A stretch of DNA of 64,000 nt, from the NCBI RefSeq assembly GCF_900101595.1, contig NZ_FMYY01000007.1:178298-242297 (forward strand). The letters are read 5' to 3'. Below the pieces are notes generated by a model. That model was not told the origin of the DNA. It was given only the letters and a program-made list of their open reading frames with translations, and ran no database searches. Made by a program: the position numbers and the translations under genes. This document shows positions 24,354 through 32,930 of this stretch, piece after piece; the first letter of the stretch is position 1, and each line of letters opens with the position of its first letter. This stretch comes from Paenibacillus sp. cl123. GTDB lineage: Bacteria; Bacillota; Bacilli; Paenibacillales; NBRC-103111.

Positions 24354-25339
24354 TCCCCTTCCTCCTTATGCGGCCAGCGGCTCCACCAGTCCGTATGGCT
24401 TACATACCAGGCGACTGTCTGCTTGATCCCGCTTTCGAATGCATACTGCGGCGTCCAGCCCAGCTCGCGCTTGATCTTGGACGCATCGATCGCATACCGG
24501 CGGTCATGGCCAAGACGGTCGGGCACGAAGCGGATCAGCGACTCCGGCTTGCCCAGCTCGGCAAGCACCGTGCGAACTACCTCCAGATTGGTCCGCTCGT
24601 TGCTGCCGCCGATATTGTATACCTCTCCGGGTATTCCGCGCTCTATTGCCAGTTCGATGGCGGCGCAGTGATCCTCCACATGCAGCCAATCGCGCACGTT
24701 GCGGCCATCCCCGTACACAGGGATCGTCTCCCCCCTCAGCGCCCGTGTGAGAATAGTCGGCACCAGCTTCTCAGGATGCTGATACGGACCGTAATTATTG
24801 GAGCAGCGGGTGATGACGACCGGCAGGCCGAAAGTCTCGTAATACGCGCGAGCGATGAAGTCGGAGCCGGCCTTGCTGGCGGAATACGGACTGTTCGGAG
24901 CAAGCGGCGTCGTCTCTGAAAAATATCCTTCGCTGCCCAGCGACCCGTACACCTCGTCGGTCGAGACATGCACGAATTTCCGCACCCCGCTGCGCCTCGA
25001 TTCCTCCAGCAGACATTGGGTGCCCATCACATTCGTGCGGATGAATGCCTGCGGATCGGCGATGCTGCGGTCGACATGCGACTCCGCCGCAAAATGCGCG
25101 ACCGCTTCGATAGACTCTTCGGCGAACAGCCTCCGGACCAGCGCCTGATCTGCAATATCCCCCTTGACGAATCGGAAGTTCGGCAGACTGGAGACAGACG
25201 CCACATTGTCCGGATTGCCGGCATAGGTCAGAGCGTCGAGGGCGATAATTCTGTCCGCCGGATGCCGCCGCATCCAGTGCAGCACGAAGTTGCTGCCGAT
25301 AAAACCCATAGCGCCCGTTACCAGCAGTGCAGTCATCAT
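24350..25339 (-). CDS. rmlB: dTDP-glucose 4,6-dehydratase
   Basis: 329 residues. LLVTGAMGFIGSNFVLHWM, HFAAESHVDRSI, VSTDEVYGSLG, YSASKAGSD (YxxxK) and TRCSNNYGPYQHPEKLVP are all diagnostic for RmlB, which converts dTDP-glucose to the 4-keto-6-deoxy sugar with NAD+. The start is placed at the ATG that overlaps the rmlA stop (ATGA), behind AAGGAGG encoded in the last rmlA codons. Second gene of rmlA-B-D; equivalent to spsJ of the B. subtilis spore-coat operon. Confidence 0.95.
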   Translation of the reverse strand: MMTALLVTGAMGFIGSNFVLHWMRRHPADRIIALDALTYAGNPDNVASVSSLPNFRFVKGDIADQALVRRLFAEESIEAVAHFAAESHVDRSIADPQAFIRTNVMGTQCLLEESRRSGVRKFVHVSTDEVYGSLGSEGYFSETTPLAPNSPYSASKAGSDFIARAYYETFGLPVVITRCSNNYGPYQHPEKLVPTILTRALRGETIPVYGDGRNVRDWLHVEDHCAAIELAIERGIPGEVYNIGGSNERTNLEVVRTVLAELGKPESLIRFVPDRLGHDRRYAIDASKIKRELGWTPQYAFESGIKQTVAWYVSHTDWWSRWPHKEEGE

Positions 25340-26055
25340 GTCTCCTCCTTCATCAGCCGCATGCCCGCTTCCAGAAGCGACCGGTGCGTCCCGGCATCGG
25401 TCCACCACCCCGGGAGCAGGCTGTAATCCAGCAGTCCTTTTGCGGCATAGGCATTGTTGACATCGGTAATCTCCAGCTCTCCCCGGTCCGAGGGCCGCAG
25501 CGTGCGTATAATCCCGAATACGCTGTAGTCGTACAAATATGCGCCAGTCACGGCGTAAGAAGATGGCGGCTGCTCGGGCTTCTCTACGATTCGGACGATC
25601 CGCCCGTCAGCTATCTCGGCTACCCCGTACCTGCGGGGGTCATCGACTTCCTTCAAAAACACATGCGCTCCCTTGCTCCCCGCCTCGAAGGCTCGCACAG
25701 CCTCCTTCAGCGAATCCCCGAATAAATTATCTCCAAGCAGCACCATCAGCTTGTCGCCCGGATGCACGCAGGCTTCCGCCAGTCCAAGCGCCTGGGCGAT
25801 CCCTCCCGCTTCCTCCTGTACGCTGAAGCTTACCTGCAAGCCCCAGCTCCGGCCGCTTCCGATATATTCGGCGTACAGGCCGGCGGACTGCTTGCCCGTG
25901 ACAAGGATGACCTCCTTGATGCCGGCCTCAGCCATTTGAACCAGGCCATAGTGGATCATCGGGTATTTGCCGACAGGCAGCAAATGCTTATTGACGATAC
26001 CTGTGAGCGGACGCAGCCGAGTGCCCGTTCCGCCCGCCAGTATAATCCCTTTCAT
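25336..26055 (-). CDS. rmlA: Glucose-1-phosphate thymidylyltransferase
   Basis: 239 residues. MKGIILAGGTGTRLRPLT is the nucleotidyltransferase signature; KYPMIHYGLVQM, VLLGDNLFGDS, FLKEVDDPRRYGVAE and RGELEITDVNNAY agree with RmlA. It makes dTDP-glucose. The ATG at 26055 follows GGGAG by 8 bases. A CATATCATA box (26117-26109, minus strand) lies about 55 bases upstream and resembles mother-cell sigma -10 elements, but I find no AC at the right distance, so this promoter is only tentative. First gene of rmlA-B-D-cgeB-cgeB. Confidence 0.94.
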   Translation of the reverse strand: MKGIILAGGTGTRLRPLTGIVNKHLLPVGKYPMIHYGLVQMAEAGIKEVILVTGKQSAGLYAEYIGSGRSWGLQVSFSVQEEAGGIAQALGLAEACVHPGDKLMVLLGDNLFGDSLKEAVRAFEAGSKGAHVFLKEVDDPRRYGVAEIADGRIVRIVEKPEQPPSSYAVTGAYLYDYSVFGIIRTLRPSDRGELEITDVNNAYAAKGLLDYSLLPGWWTDAGTHRSLLEAGMRLMKEET

Positions 26056-26274
26056 TTGCGCGTCTCCCTTCCTATCCCTGATATGTGATCGACCTATAGT
26101 CATGCTGGTATGATATGCACCCTCCCCGCATGTCTAGTGGACGAATACCATGAATGCCGGAAAATTGGCTCCCGCCCGCGCCTCTCCGGGCTCGCCTAAG
26201 CCAATCCGCCGTAGGCCACATAGTATGAGGAAGCGCAATGAAATCAAGCTTCAGGAGAGGAAGAGAGATCCGAT

Positions 26275-27198
26275 ATGAAACTAATTGTGACAGGAGGAGC
26301 CGGATTTATCGGCTCCCATCTGGTCGACGCTCTGACGGCCCGAGGCGCGGAGGTCCATGTCATCGACAATCTGTACGCGGGCAAGCTTGAATATGTAAAT
26401 CGTCAGGCTGTGCTGCATCAATACGATGTGGAAAGTGCGGAAGCGCGGGAACAAGTCGTCCGGTTGAAGCCCGATCTGGTGTTTCATCTGGCGGCCCAGG
26501 CGGATGTGCAGCAATCCGTGCAAGCCCCCGGCTACGACGCCCGGGTCAATGTGCTCGGCACGCTGAACATGCTGGAGGCTTGCCGGGAAGCCGGCGTGCG
26601 TAAGCTGGTGTTTGCATCCACCTCCGGCGTATACGGCGATTTGGCCAAGGATCGGATCGAGGAGGACGACCCGGCTGCTCCCATCTCCTTCTATGCGCTC
26701 TCCAAGCTGGCCGGCGAGCAGTACATCCGGTTATTCCACCGCATGTTCGGCTTGTCCTACACGATACTCCGGTATGGCAACGTATACGGTCCGCGTCAGC
26801 AGGCCAAGGGAGAAGGAGGCGTCGTCGCCCTGTTCACCGACAAGCTCCGGCAGGGCTTGCCCGTTCGCATATTCGGCGATGGCGAGCAAACCCGCGACTT
26901 CATCTTCGTGAAGGATATCGTGGAAGCCAATCTGGCTTGCATCGGCCAGGGCGACCAGCAGACATTTCATGCCAGCACCGGCCGGCCCGTCACCGTGAAC
27001 ACCCTGGTTCGAGAACTTGAGCGGCTCAGCGGAACCCCGTTGGCGGCTGATTATTTGCCTCCCCGCCAGGGAGATATCCGGCACAGCTGTCTAGATAACC
27101 GCAAGCTTACAAGCATGCTTGGCTGGCAGCCTGCCTATGACATCGTCTCGGGATTGCGCGAAACCTATGAGTACGTCCAGCAAAGAAGCACTCGCTAA
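26275..27198 (+). CDS. NAD-dependent epimerase, UDP-glucose 4-epimerase-like
   Basis: 307 residues, extended SDR: LIVTGGAGFIGSHLVDAL, VIDNLYAGKLEYV, FHLAAQADVQQSV, FASTSGVYGD, YALSKLAGEQYI (YxxxK), ILRYGNVYGPRQ, FGDGEQTRDFIFVKDIVEAN. Closest in pattern to GalE-like 4-epimerases that interconvert UDP-Glc/UDP-Gal or their HexNAc forms. AGGAGAGGAAGAGAG precedes the ATG. It is divergent from rmlA, the 220 bases between them holding an ATTGGCT/AGCCAAT inverted repeat. Probably another donor-sugar enzyme for the surface glycan. Confidence 0.87.
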   Translation: MKLIVTGGAGFIGSHLVDALTARGAEVHVIDNLYAGKLEYVNRQAVLHQYDVESAEAREQVVRLKPDLVFHLAAQADVQQSVQAPGYDARVNVLGTLNMLEACREAGVRKLVFASTSGVYGDLAKDRIEEDDPAAPISFYALSKLAGEQYIRLFHRMFGLSYTILRYGNVYGPRQQAKGEGGVVALFTDKLRQGLPVRIFGDGEQTRDFIFVKDIVEANLACIGQGDQQTFHASTGRPVTVNTLVRELERLSGTPLAADYLPPRQGDIRHSCLDNRKLTSMLGWQPAYDIVSGLRETYEYVQQRSTR

Positions 27199-27207
27199 GC
27201 GGCTAAG

Positions 27208-27840
27208 CTAAGCCCTCTCCACCAATTGTACGCCTGCGAGCAGCGCATCCCAGATATGGCTCTGACCCTCCCAAACATCATGGGAGGGCAGCGCCATCAC
27301 CGTCGTATGCTCAAGCCCCAAATAGACCTCCTGCCAAACCGTCGTCAACTGATAATTAATCAGCAGCACATGATACGTATGAGCCACGATCTCGTTTAGG
27401 ACTTGCTGCAGCTCGATCGCTTCCTGATACGAGCCTCCTATGCGCACAAACAAAATACGGCGGCTGTTCGCGAACTTATCCAGCGTCCGCGCGATCCGCC
27501 TATCCAGCGTTTCTCTGAACTCGGGATACGTCGCCAGATGTTCCGGCGTATTCAATTCCGAGGGAAAGTGATGGGCAGCCGTGATCCGGTACGACGTATC
27601 CTCAACCATCAGATTGCTTCCTCCGCTATCGTATCCCGCCGGCTGCAGGCGCTCTCTTGCCATAAAGTCCGAGAATCGGTTGCGCAGCAGCCGGTTCACC
27701 TCCGACAGGTAAGGAGAGATCATCCAGTCCAGCACGCCCGCGTAGGGGCGCAGTCCCCGCTTCTCCAGCTCGATGGAGGGAAGACAATGTCCGCCAAGAC
27801 TGAATACAGCATCATAAACCCCATGGGCCCTTAGTTTCAT
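27208..27840 (-). CDS. DUF1796 (putative papain-like cysteine peptidase) protein
   Basis: 210 residues. Matches the DUF1796 pattern: YDAVFSLGGHCLPSIELEKR, GLRPYAGVLDWMIS, and AHHFPSELNTPEH. The family is annotated as putative papain-like peptidase (Cys of LGGHC, His of HHF), but the activity is unproven and a glycan-related role is often suggested by context. Tandem paralogue of the next gene. The ATG at 27840 is chosen for AGGAGG 8 bases upstream; an upstream in-frame ATG lacks a site. Convergent with the epimerase, 9 bases apart. Confidence 0.8.
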   Translation of the reverse strand: MKLRAHGVYDAVFSLGGHCLPSIELEKRGLRPYAGVLDWMISPYLSEVNRLLRNRFSDFMARERLQPAGYDSGGSNLMVEDTSYRITAAHHFPSELNTPEHLATYPEFRETLDRRIARTLDKFANSRRILFVRIGGSYQEAIELQQVLNEIVAHTYHVLLINYQLTTVWQEVYLGLEHTTVMALPSHDVWEGQSHIWDALLAGVQLVERA

Positions 27841-27963
27841 CCGGTTATCCTCCTCATATTGGACATGCCTTGAGTCAGGCAAACAGGAATTTCTGACAAT
27901 CGGCCGAATCCGCTTCTTCCGCAAGCGGGGAAGGGGGGAATCGGTCTCCGGACCGATTGCACT

Positions 27964-28587
27964 CTAGCGCAGCGACACACCCTTGAACATTTGCTCCCAA
28001 TAGGGATCGCTGGCATAATTCCACAAATCGGCTGAGGGGATTTCTACAACGCACACATGATTAAGCCCCCACTCTATCTCAGTCAGCCCCGTCACACCCG
28101 TATAATTGACGATCAGCAGCGTAAAATCATGAGCCACGATGCTGCGCAGTATGGCCTGAAGCTCGCGCACTTCTTCATAGGCGCCCAGAAGGCGCACGAA
28201 TAAGATACGCTGACTGCTTCCCGCTTTCTCGTAAAAGCGCGCGATCCGCCGATTCAGCTTCTCCTTGAATTCCCCGTAGGTAGCCAGATGCTGCTCCGTA
28301 TTTTTCGACAAAGGAAAGTCGTGAACGGAGATGACATTATTGTGCAGGTCTTTGACCATATAGCTTTTATATCCGGCCGACATCACCTGCAGGTCGGACC
28401 ACTCCATAAAATGGCCGAACCTTGTAAGCAGCAGCCGATTCACATCGGCAAGCGTATCCGACATCATCCAGTCCAGCACGCCCGCAAACGGGCGCAGCCC
28501 GTTTTTTTCCAATTGGATAGCCGGCGTGCAATTTTGTCCCAGACTAAATACTGCGTCATAGGTTCCGGCAAGCTCGGAAAGCCTCAT
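27964..28587 (-). CDS. DUF1796 protein, paralogue
   Basis: 207 residues. YDAVFSLGQNCTPAIQLEKN, GLRPFAGVLDWMMSDTLADV, and VHDFPLSKNTEQHLATYGEF give the same domain as the neighbour; the two align throughout including RIARFYEKAGSSQRILFVRL. The Cys (LGQNC) and His (VHDF) are kept in both. GAGGAGGAGTGGGCG precedes the ATG at 28587. The long 5' frame extension to 28740 has no ribosome site and is left out. Divergent from the small gene at 28762. Confidence 0.8.
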   Translation of the reverse strand: MRLSELAGTYDAVFSLGQNCTPAIQLEKNGLRPFAGVLDWMMSDTLADVNRLLLTRFGHFMEWSDLQVMSAGYKSYMVKDLHNNVISVHDFPLSKNTEQHLATYGEFKEKLNRRIARFYEKAGSSQRILFVRLLGAYEEVRELQAILRSIVAHDFTLLIVNYTGVTGLTEIEWGLNHVCVVEIPSADLWNYASDPYWEQMFKGVSLR

Positions 28588-28761
28588 CGCCCACTCCTCC
28601 TCAAACTGATTTCCTGTCCTTCGTAATATGTAATGCGCGGGAAGCCCCGAAGGTTTGGACCCGAGGGCCGCCCCCCGGCAAAATGAGGCGCGTGTCCAAT
28701 CCTCTCCTCGCTCACTTTCATATACTGGGAGAAAACGCAAGTGTTGGAGGGATTCCTGCCC

Positions 28762-29115
28762 ATGGCTTTGTTCTATTTAATGTCGGATGTGCATATGCCG
28801 ATCGACTCCCGGTACGTCCAGTCCTATCATCTTTATATCCAGAACTTCGGGGACAGGAGCTTTGACCTGCTCGTCCAATCCGCCAGCCCCGACCGGATGC
28901 TGCTGCTCGGACTGCAGCGCATGTATGCGGCCGGGATGCCCGCTTCGACTTACACGGCCCACAGCATCTTTACCGGCTATCAACCGTTCCATCTGCAGAT
29001 CGCGACCAATATCCGCAATAAAAACTCCCTCGGCATTATGCTGGAGTTCCTCCAAGGCGATACCGTGGTCGCGCGCGTCACCCACGAGCATTCCGAGCTG
29101 AACAAGCTCGATTAG
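28762..29115 (+). CDS. Hypothetical protein, spore-surface locus
   Basis: 117 residues, no family recognised. Beta-rich with aromatic clusters: MPIDSRYVQSYHLYIQNFGD, AHSIFTGYQPFHLQIATNIR, FLQGDTVVARVTHEHSELNK. No signal peptide or membrane helix. GGAGGG lies 10 bases before the ATG at 28762. It is the first gene of a plus-strand set with a GT4 enzyme and two small beta-sandwich-like proteins; spacing to the GT4 gene is 18 bases. A structural or acceptor protein at the spore surface is possible, from context only. Confidence 0.65.
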   Translation: MALFYLMSDVHMPIDSRYVQSYHLYIQNFGDRSFDLLVQSASPDRMLLLGLQRMYAAGMPASTYTAHSIFTGYQPFHLQIATNIRNKNSLGIMLEFLQGDTVVARVTHEHSELNKLD

Positions 29116-29133
29116 ACAGGAAGAGGGAGCGTT

Positions 29134-30225
29134 ATGAAGATTCTCTTTGTGTTCTACGTGCCGAGCGGCGGCGTTGAAACCTTGAACCGGCAGCGCTGCC
29201 AGGCTTTGCGGCCCTATGGGGTGGAAGGCCATTGTCTGTATTACAGAACCGGCTCGGGGGTGCAAAACTTCGGCCGGCATCCCAGCTTCGTCACCGATGA
29301 CGACGCTCAGATCGGCATGCTGCTTCGAGAGCATGCCTACGGAGCCGTCGTCGTCGTTTCGGATTATTGGACGCTGCCGAGATTCCGCCGGCTGGGTTAC
29401 ACCGGGCCGCTTATTCTGGAGATTCAAGGGCTCGGATCTCCCGCTGCCGCCAGGGAAGAGCTGACCCGGGCGCTGCCGCATATTACGGGGCATGCCGCAG
29501 CCTTGCTTCATCCGAGAACCCCCCATATCGCGGGCCTGTTCGACGAGTTGTACCCGCATATCCCGAAATTTCAGTTCAACAACTGCCTGAATACAGCCGA
29601 ATTCTCCTATCAGCCCGGCTTCCGGTCCGCCCAGCCCATATTGGGCTGGCTGGGACGTCTTGAGGATAATAAAAACTGGCGGGAGTTTCTGCATATCGGC
29701 CATCTCCTGATTCATGGGCATACGCCTTCCTTGCGGCTGTGGATGTTCGAGGATGCCGAGCTCTCCAGCCCCGAGGAGCGCAGGGCGTTCCAGCAGCTCG
29801 TGGGCGAATACGGTCTGTCGGACAACCTGACGCTCTACTCCAATATTCCTCATGCCCAGATGCCGACCTATTTCTCCGCTATCGGAGATTCGGGCGGCCT
29901 GCTCTGCTCCACCTCCAAAAGCGAGGGCGCTCCGTACGCGCTGCTGGAAGCTATGAGCTGCCGCTGTCCCGTCGTCTCCTCCGATGCGGACGGCGTGCTG
30001 CAGGCCATCCTGCACAACCGGACCGGGAAGCTTTACCGTCTCGGAGATGTCCTGCATGCCGTGAACGAGATCGCCGAGCTGCTGAACGACGCGGAGCTGC
30101 GCGAGCGCATCCGCACCACAGCGCTTTTGCATGTGCAAACCAGCTTCTCGCCCGATGAGTACGCCCGGCAATTCATCGGCATGCTGGCAGCTCTGCATCT
30201 CACACCCCCTCAAAGGAGAGATTAG
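29134..30225 (+). CDS. Family 4 glycosyltransferase
   Basis: 363 residues, GT-B fold: MKILFVFYVPSGGVETLNRQ, ILGWLGRLEDNKNWREFLHI, the donor-binding SKSEGAPYALLEAMSCRCPV and VSSDADGVLQAIL. This is the GT4 pattern, a retaining nucleotide-sugar transferase. GGAAGAGGGAG lies before the ATG. It sits in a tight plus-strand operon: the next gene starts one base after its stop region. Donor and acceptor unknown; the neighbouring small proteins may be substrates. Confidence 0.9.
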   Translation: MKILFVFYVPSGGVETLNRQRCQALRPYGVEGHCLYYRTGSGVQNFGRHPSFVTDDDAQIGMLLREHAYGAVVVVSDYWTLPRFRRLGYTGPLILEIQGLGSPAAAREELTRALPHITGHAAALLHPRTPHIAGLFDELYPHIPKFQFNNCLNTAEFSYQPGFRSAQPILGWLGRLEDNKNWREFLHIGHLLIHGHTPSLRLWMFEDAELSSPEERRAFQQLVGEYGLSDNLTLYSNIPHAQMPTYFSAIGDSGGLLCSTSKSEGAPYALLEAMSCRCPVVSSDADGVLQAILHNRTGKLYRLGDVLHAVNEIAELLNDAELRERIRTTALLHVQTSFSPDEYARQFIGMLAALHLTPPQRRD

Positions 30226-30226
30226 C

Positions 30227-30619
30227 ATGAGTTCCTACACCGTGATCAGCGAAGCAAGACCAGACAGTCATTCCCTGCCTATGAAAGTCGGGGAGGCGGA
30301 GCTTCCGCTCACTACCGTTTTATTGACGAACCTGCTGCCCGGTCAGCGGGTCTCCGTGGAGGCCAGCATCGTCTGGCACAATGCCGTGCCCAATATGGAT
30401 ATCGGCGAGCTCGAGCTGTTCATCCGCGATACCGGGATTCATGGCCAGCTGCTGGCCAGCGGACAAGAGTCCTGCTATCTGAGCGGCGAAGCCGAGCTTG
30501 ATTTCGAAGAGACGATTGGCTCAGACACGGCCCGCGTCTATGCGCTGACGGTCCGCTCCTCCGACGAACGGGCGATTATCGTCGGACCGGTCGTCCTCAA
30601 GGCAACCGTCCGGGCGTGA
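30227..30619 (+). CDS. Small beta-sandwich-like protein
   Basis: 130 residues. It shares a scheme with the next gene: a start region with LPLTTVLLTNLLPGQRVSVE, a W in the following strand (ASIVWHNAVPN), and an end reading AIIVGPVVLKATVRA. Many alternating hydrophobic strands, no cysteine cluster except one Cys, no signal peptide. AAAGGAGAG precedes the ATG, directly after the GT4 gene, so co-translated. The fold looks like small trimeric or jelly-roll surface proteins of exosporia, but I cannot assign a family. Confidence 0.7.
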   Translation: MSSYTVISEARPDSHSLPMKVGEAELPLTTVLLTNLLPGQRVSVEASIVWHNAVPNMDIGELELFIRDTGIHGQLLASGQESCYLSGEAELDFEETIGSDTARVYALTVRSSDERAIIVGPVVLKATVRA

Positions 30620-30722
30620 AAATAGCCGCTTGTCCTCTGACGAATATCCGGTTCCAACCCGCCGGTTTCTACATGTAATGATCCTGTAAGACAAGCGACT
30701 TTTAACGAAGGAGTGGATCATA

Positions 30723-31175
30723 TTGGCTACACTGATTGACTTTCAGTCCAACGATGCCCTGAGAGGAAACGGCTCCCTCCCCTTTGCTCTCAGCTCAGGC
30801 AATGAGGTGCCGCTTGCAACGATCTCTCTCTCCAGTCTGAGCCTGTCGAACCGTCTTGTATTCGCAGGCACCGTTTGCTGGCAGCCCGATCTGGCCCTGC
30901 TGACGCCAGTGCTGCCAACACTGACGCTTCGCATCCGGCAAGGCGGCTTCGCGCCAAACTCCCCGACCATTTATGAAACCAGCGATTCGGCCTTCATCGG
31001 GACAGGGATTCTCATTCCGCTGATTTCGAATCCGGTGACAACGACGTTCGAGCATACGCTCAGCCCTACGGCAGTCGGTCCTCAATCCTACTTCCTGACC
31101 GTAACTCTCAGCAACGTGGGCAGCGCGTCCATCGTCGGCCCCGTGCATCTGAGAGGCATGACGATCGGCGCCTGA
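30723..31175 (+). CDS. Small beta-sandwich-like protein, paralogue
   Basis: 150 residues. Aligned features with the previous gene: VPLATISLSSLSLSNRLVFA, GTVCWQPDLALL, and the end SIVGPVHLRGMTIGA. It is rich in Ser/Thr and beta-branched residues. The TTG start at 30723 is supported by GAAGGAG seven bases upstream. A strong terminator follows, closing the four-gene plus-strand operon. Inferred secreted-free, spore-surface structural protein; function unproven. Confidence 0.72.
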   Translation: MATLIDFQSNDALRGNGSLPFALSSGNEVPLATISLSSLSLSNRLVFAGTVCWQPDLALLTPVLPTLTLRIRQGGFAPNSPTIYETSDSAFIGTGILIPLISNPVTTTFEHTLSPTAVGPQSYFLTVTLSNVGSASIVGPVHLRGMTIGA

Positions 31176-31203
31176 CGGATGCCGGTATCCGATTTCGAAA
31201 AAA

Positions 31204-31247
31204 GAACCCAATTCCCGCAGCAAGCGGAAATGGGTTCCTTTTTTTTG
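31204..31247 (+). terminator. Terminator of the GT4/small-protein operon
   Basis: GAACCCA plus TTCC-CGC pair with GCG-GAA plus TGGGTTC around a five-base loop, followed by eight T. Confidence 0.9.
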
Positions 31248-31271
31248 GCGTGCGGCGCCCCGGAAGTGCCG

Positions 31272-31439
31272 CTATCTTTGCAGAGCCTGCAATATCTCGT
31301 AATCCGGAAGCGTGTAGCCCTCCGGCAATGATTCATAAATGCGCGTCCACACCTCATAATCCACTCTCAGCTCCGGGGAGGAGATTTGCACGGCGAACAA
31401 CCGGTTGTACAAATCGCCGCATATATGGGTCAGATTCAT
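31272..31439 (-). CDS. 55-residue protein overlapping the GT4 stop
   Basis: Reads MNLTHICGDLYNRLFAVQ, SSPELRVDYEVWTRIYESLP, EGYTLPDYEILQALQR. The ATG overlaps the stop of the GT4 gene (ATGA) with AGAGGG upstream, and coding-like composition is good. No family recognised. It is a soluble, mildly acidic, probably helical peptide; coupling to the glycosyltransferase suggests an accessory role. Confidence 0.6.
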   Translation of the reverse strand: MNLTHICGDLYNRLFAVQISSPELRVDYEVWTRIYESLPEGYTLPDYEILQALQR

Positions 31440-32668
31440 GCGTATCCCTCTCTTTTCTTGTTAAGAATCGCTTGCTCATATACGTTCAGCAGCCTCTCCA
31501 TCATCAGGTCCATGGACCAGTGCCGGGCTCCCCAGCTGGCCGCTGCGGCTCCCATCTTCCGGCGCAAACGATCATTTTCCAGCAGCTTCTCCAGATGAAA
31601 CGCCAGCGTGCCCGTATCCCCTACCCTGGAGACGAAGCCTGTTACGCCGTGCTCCACCATCTCCGGCAGTCCTCCCGCATCGGACACAACGGACGGCTTG
31701 CCGCACAACTGCGCTTCCATGACGGAGAATGGCTGGTTATCCTGTACGCTCGGATGCGCGAAAATATCGGATAGCTGCAGCAAGGCAGGCACATCGGTCC
31801 GATGACCGAGAAATTTCACGTCGTTGCTTATCCCGAGGGCCATAGCCTGCTGCTCCAGCTCATGCCGCAGATGCCCGTCCCCGACGATCCAGCACTCCCA
31901 ATCCGTCCGATGTCTCAGCTTGCCCAGCGCTTCGATCAGGTACGCGATGCCTTTGATGTACACGAGACGGGAAGGGCAGATGATGACCTTCTTCCCGGCT
32001 CCCGGCCGGATCGGCGTACCCTCTCTGCAGATGTTCCAGAACTTTTCCGCATCCAGTCCGTACTGGAAGGTCTGAATATGCCCCTCCGGAATGGCGAAAT
32101 CATGGACAAGAATCCGCTTCATCCACTGCGTGGAAGTCAAGGTCACATCGCTGGACAGCGCCCCCCAGTGCTCCAGGGATTCGTAATACTTCCACATGTC
32201 GCTTTCCCTGTACGCTTCTCCGGCATCCTTGGCGACCGCAAGCTGCACCTCGCGGGCAAGCGAGCCGTGAATATTGGCGACAAGCGGCGTCGATGCCGGC
32301 TTCACCCGCTTCAAAGCCCGGGTTGAGATGACGTCCTGCGTATGAATAACATCATACTTGCCCAAGCCGAAGTAAGCGGCAGCCAGCTCCATGCAGTAGC
32401 GGTCCGTCTCTACAGTCCGGATCCAGTCGTTGACATGAAGCAGCGGGGCTGTGTACGGATTCAGCTTGGCATGCAGCAAGGGCAATAGCGTCTCTTTGAG
32501 TATTTCCCTGTTCTCATACAGAATGTGGTATTTCGGTATGTCGGGACCGTTGCCCATAATGTCGACGGAATGTCCCTTGCGCTCCAAGTTCTCCTTGATC
32601 TGTTTCATATAAGGCCAGACGCCTCCAAGATGAGGGAGCGGCCAATAGGTTGCCAGCAAAATATTCAC
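31436..32668 (-). CDS. Family 4 glycosyltransferase
   Basis: 410 residues: VNILLATYWPLPHLGGVWPY, KVIICPSRLVYIKGIAYLIEAL, WIVGDGHLRHELEQQA, FAHPSVQDNQPFSVMEAQLC, GKPSVVSDAGGLPEMVEHG. Full GT-B fold with the E-x7-E donor motif region. The GTG at 32668 is chosen because GGGAGGG lies 8 bases upstream; longer ATG starts lack a site. A CATACACTA box (32759-32751) about 75 bases upstream matches the sigma-K/sigma-E -10 pattern, but no -35 is clear. The gene lies just downstream of the giant repeat protein on the same strand, so it may glycosylate that protein. Confidence 0.9.
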   Translation of the reverse strand: MNILLATYWPLPHLGGVWPYMKQIKENLERKGHSVDIMGNGPDIPKYHILYENREILKETLLPLLHAKLNPYTAPLLHVNDWIRTVETDRYCMELAAAYFGLGKYDVIHTQDVISTRALKRVKPASTPLVANIHGSLAREVQLAVAKDAGEAYRESDMWKYYESLEHWGALSSDVTLTSTQWMKRILVHDFAIPEGHIQTFQYGLDAEKFWNICREGTPIRPGAGKKVIICPSRLVYIKGIAYLIEALGKLRHRTDWECWIVGDGHLRHELEQQAMALGISNDVKFLGHRTDVPALLQLSDIFAHPSVQDNQPFSVMEAQLCGKPSVVSDAGGLPEMVEHGVTGFVSRVGDTGTLAFHLEKLLENDRLRRKMGAAAASWGARHWSMDLMMERLLNVYEQAILNKKREGYA

Positions 32669-32930
32669 AAATTTCTTCCCTCCCATATCGCCATTCCCCT
32701 CGCCCCTTGCCCTAAGCCCTCCGGCGGTTCGCGGCAAAGTCTCAGTAGTATAGTGTATGGGCAGCCGGGAGCCGGGGGCACGACCAATGCCCCTTGCCCG
32801 TTTAACTTTTTTTGGAGCATGCCGGCCGGGGCCCGGCCTTGCCGCATCCTCCCATTTCCAGAAAGGCCTGCGGACAGCGTGAAAACATCCGCCGAGACGC
32901 TCGGGGACGTTTCACTTTGCTGAGCTCTGA

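Noticed and set aside
28777-30228. 483-codon minus-strand frame
   Set aside because: Antisense to the 117-residue gene and the GT4 gene, which have clear ribosome sites and domains.
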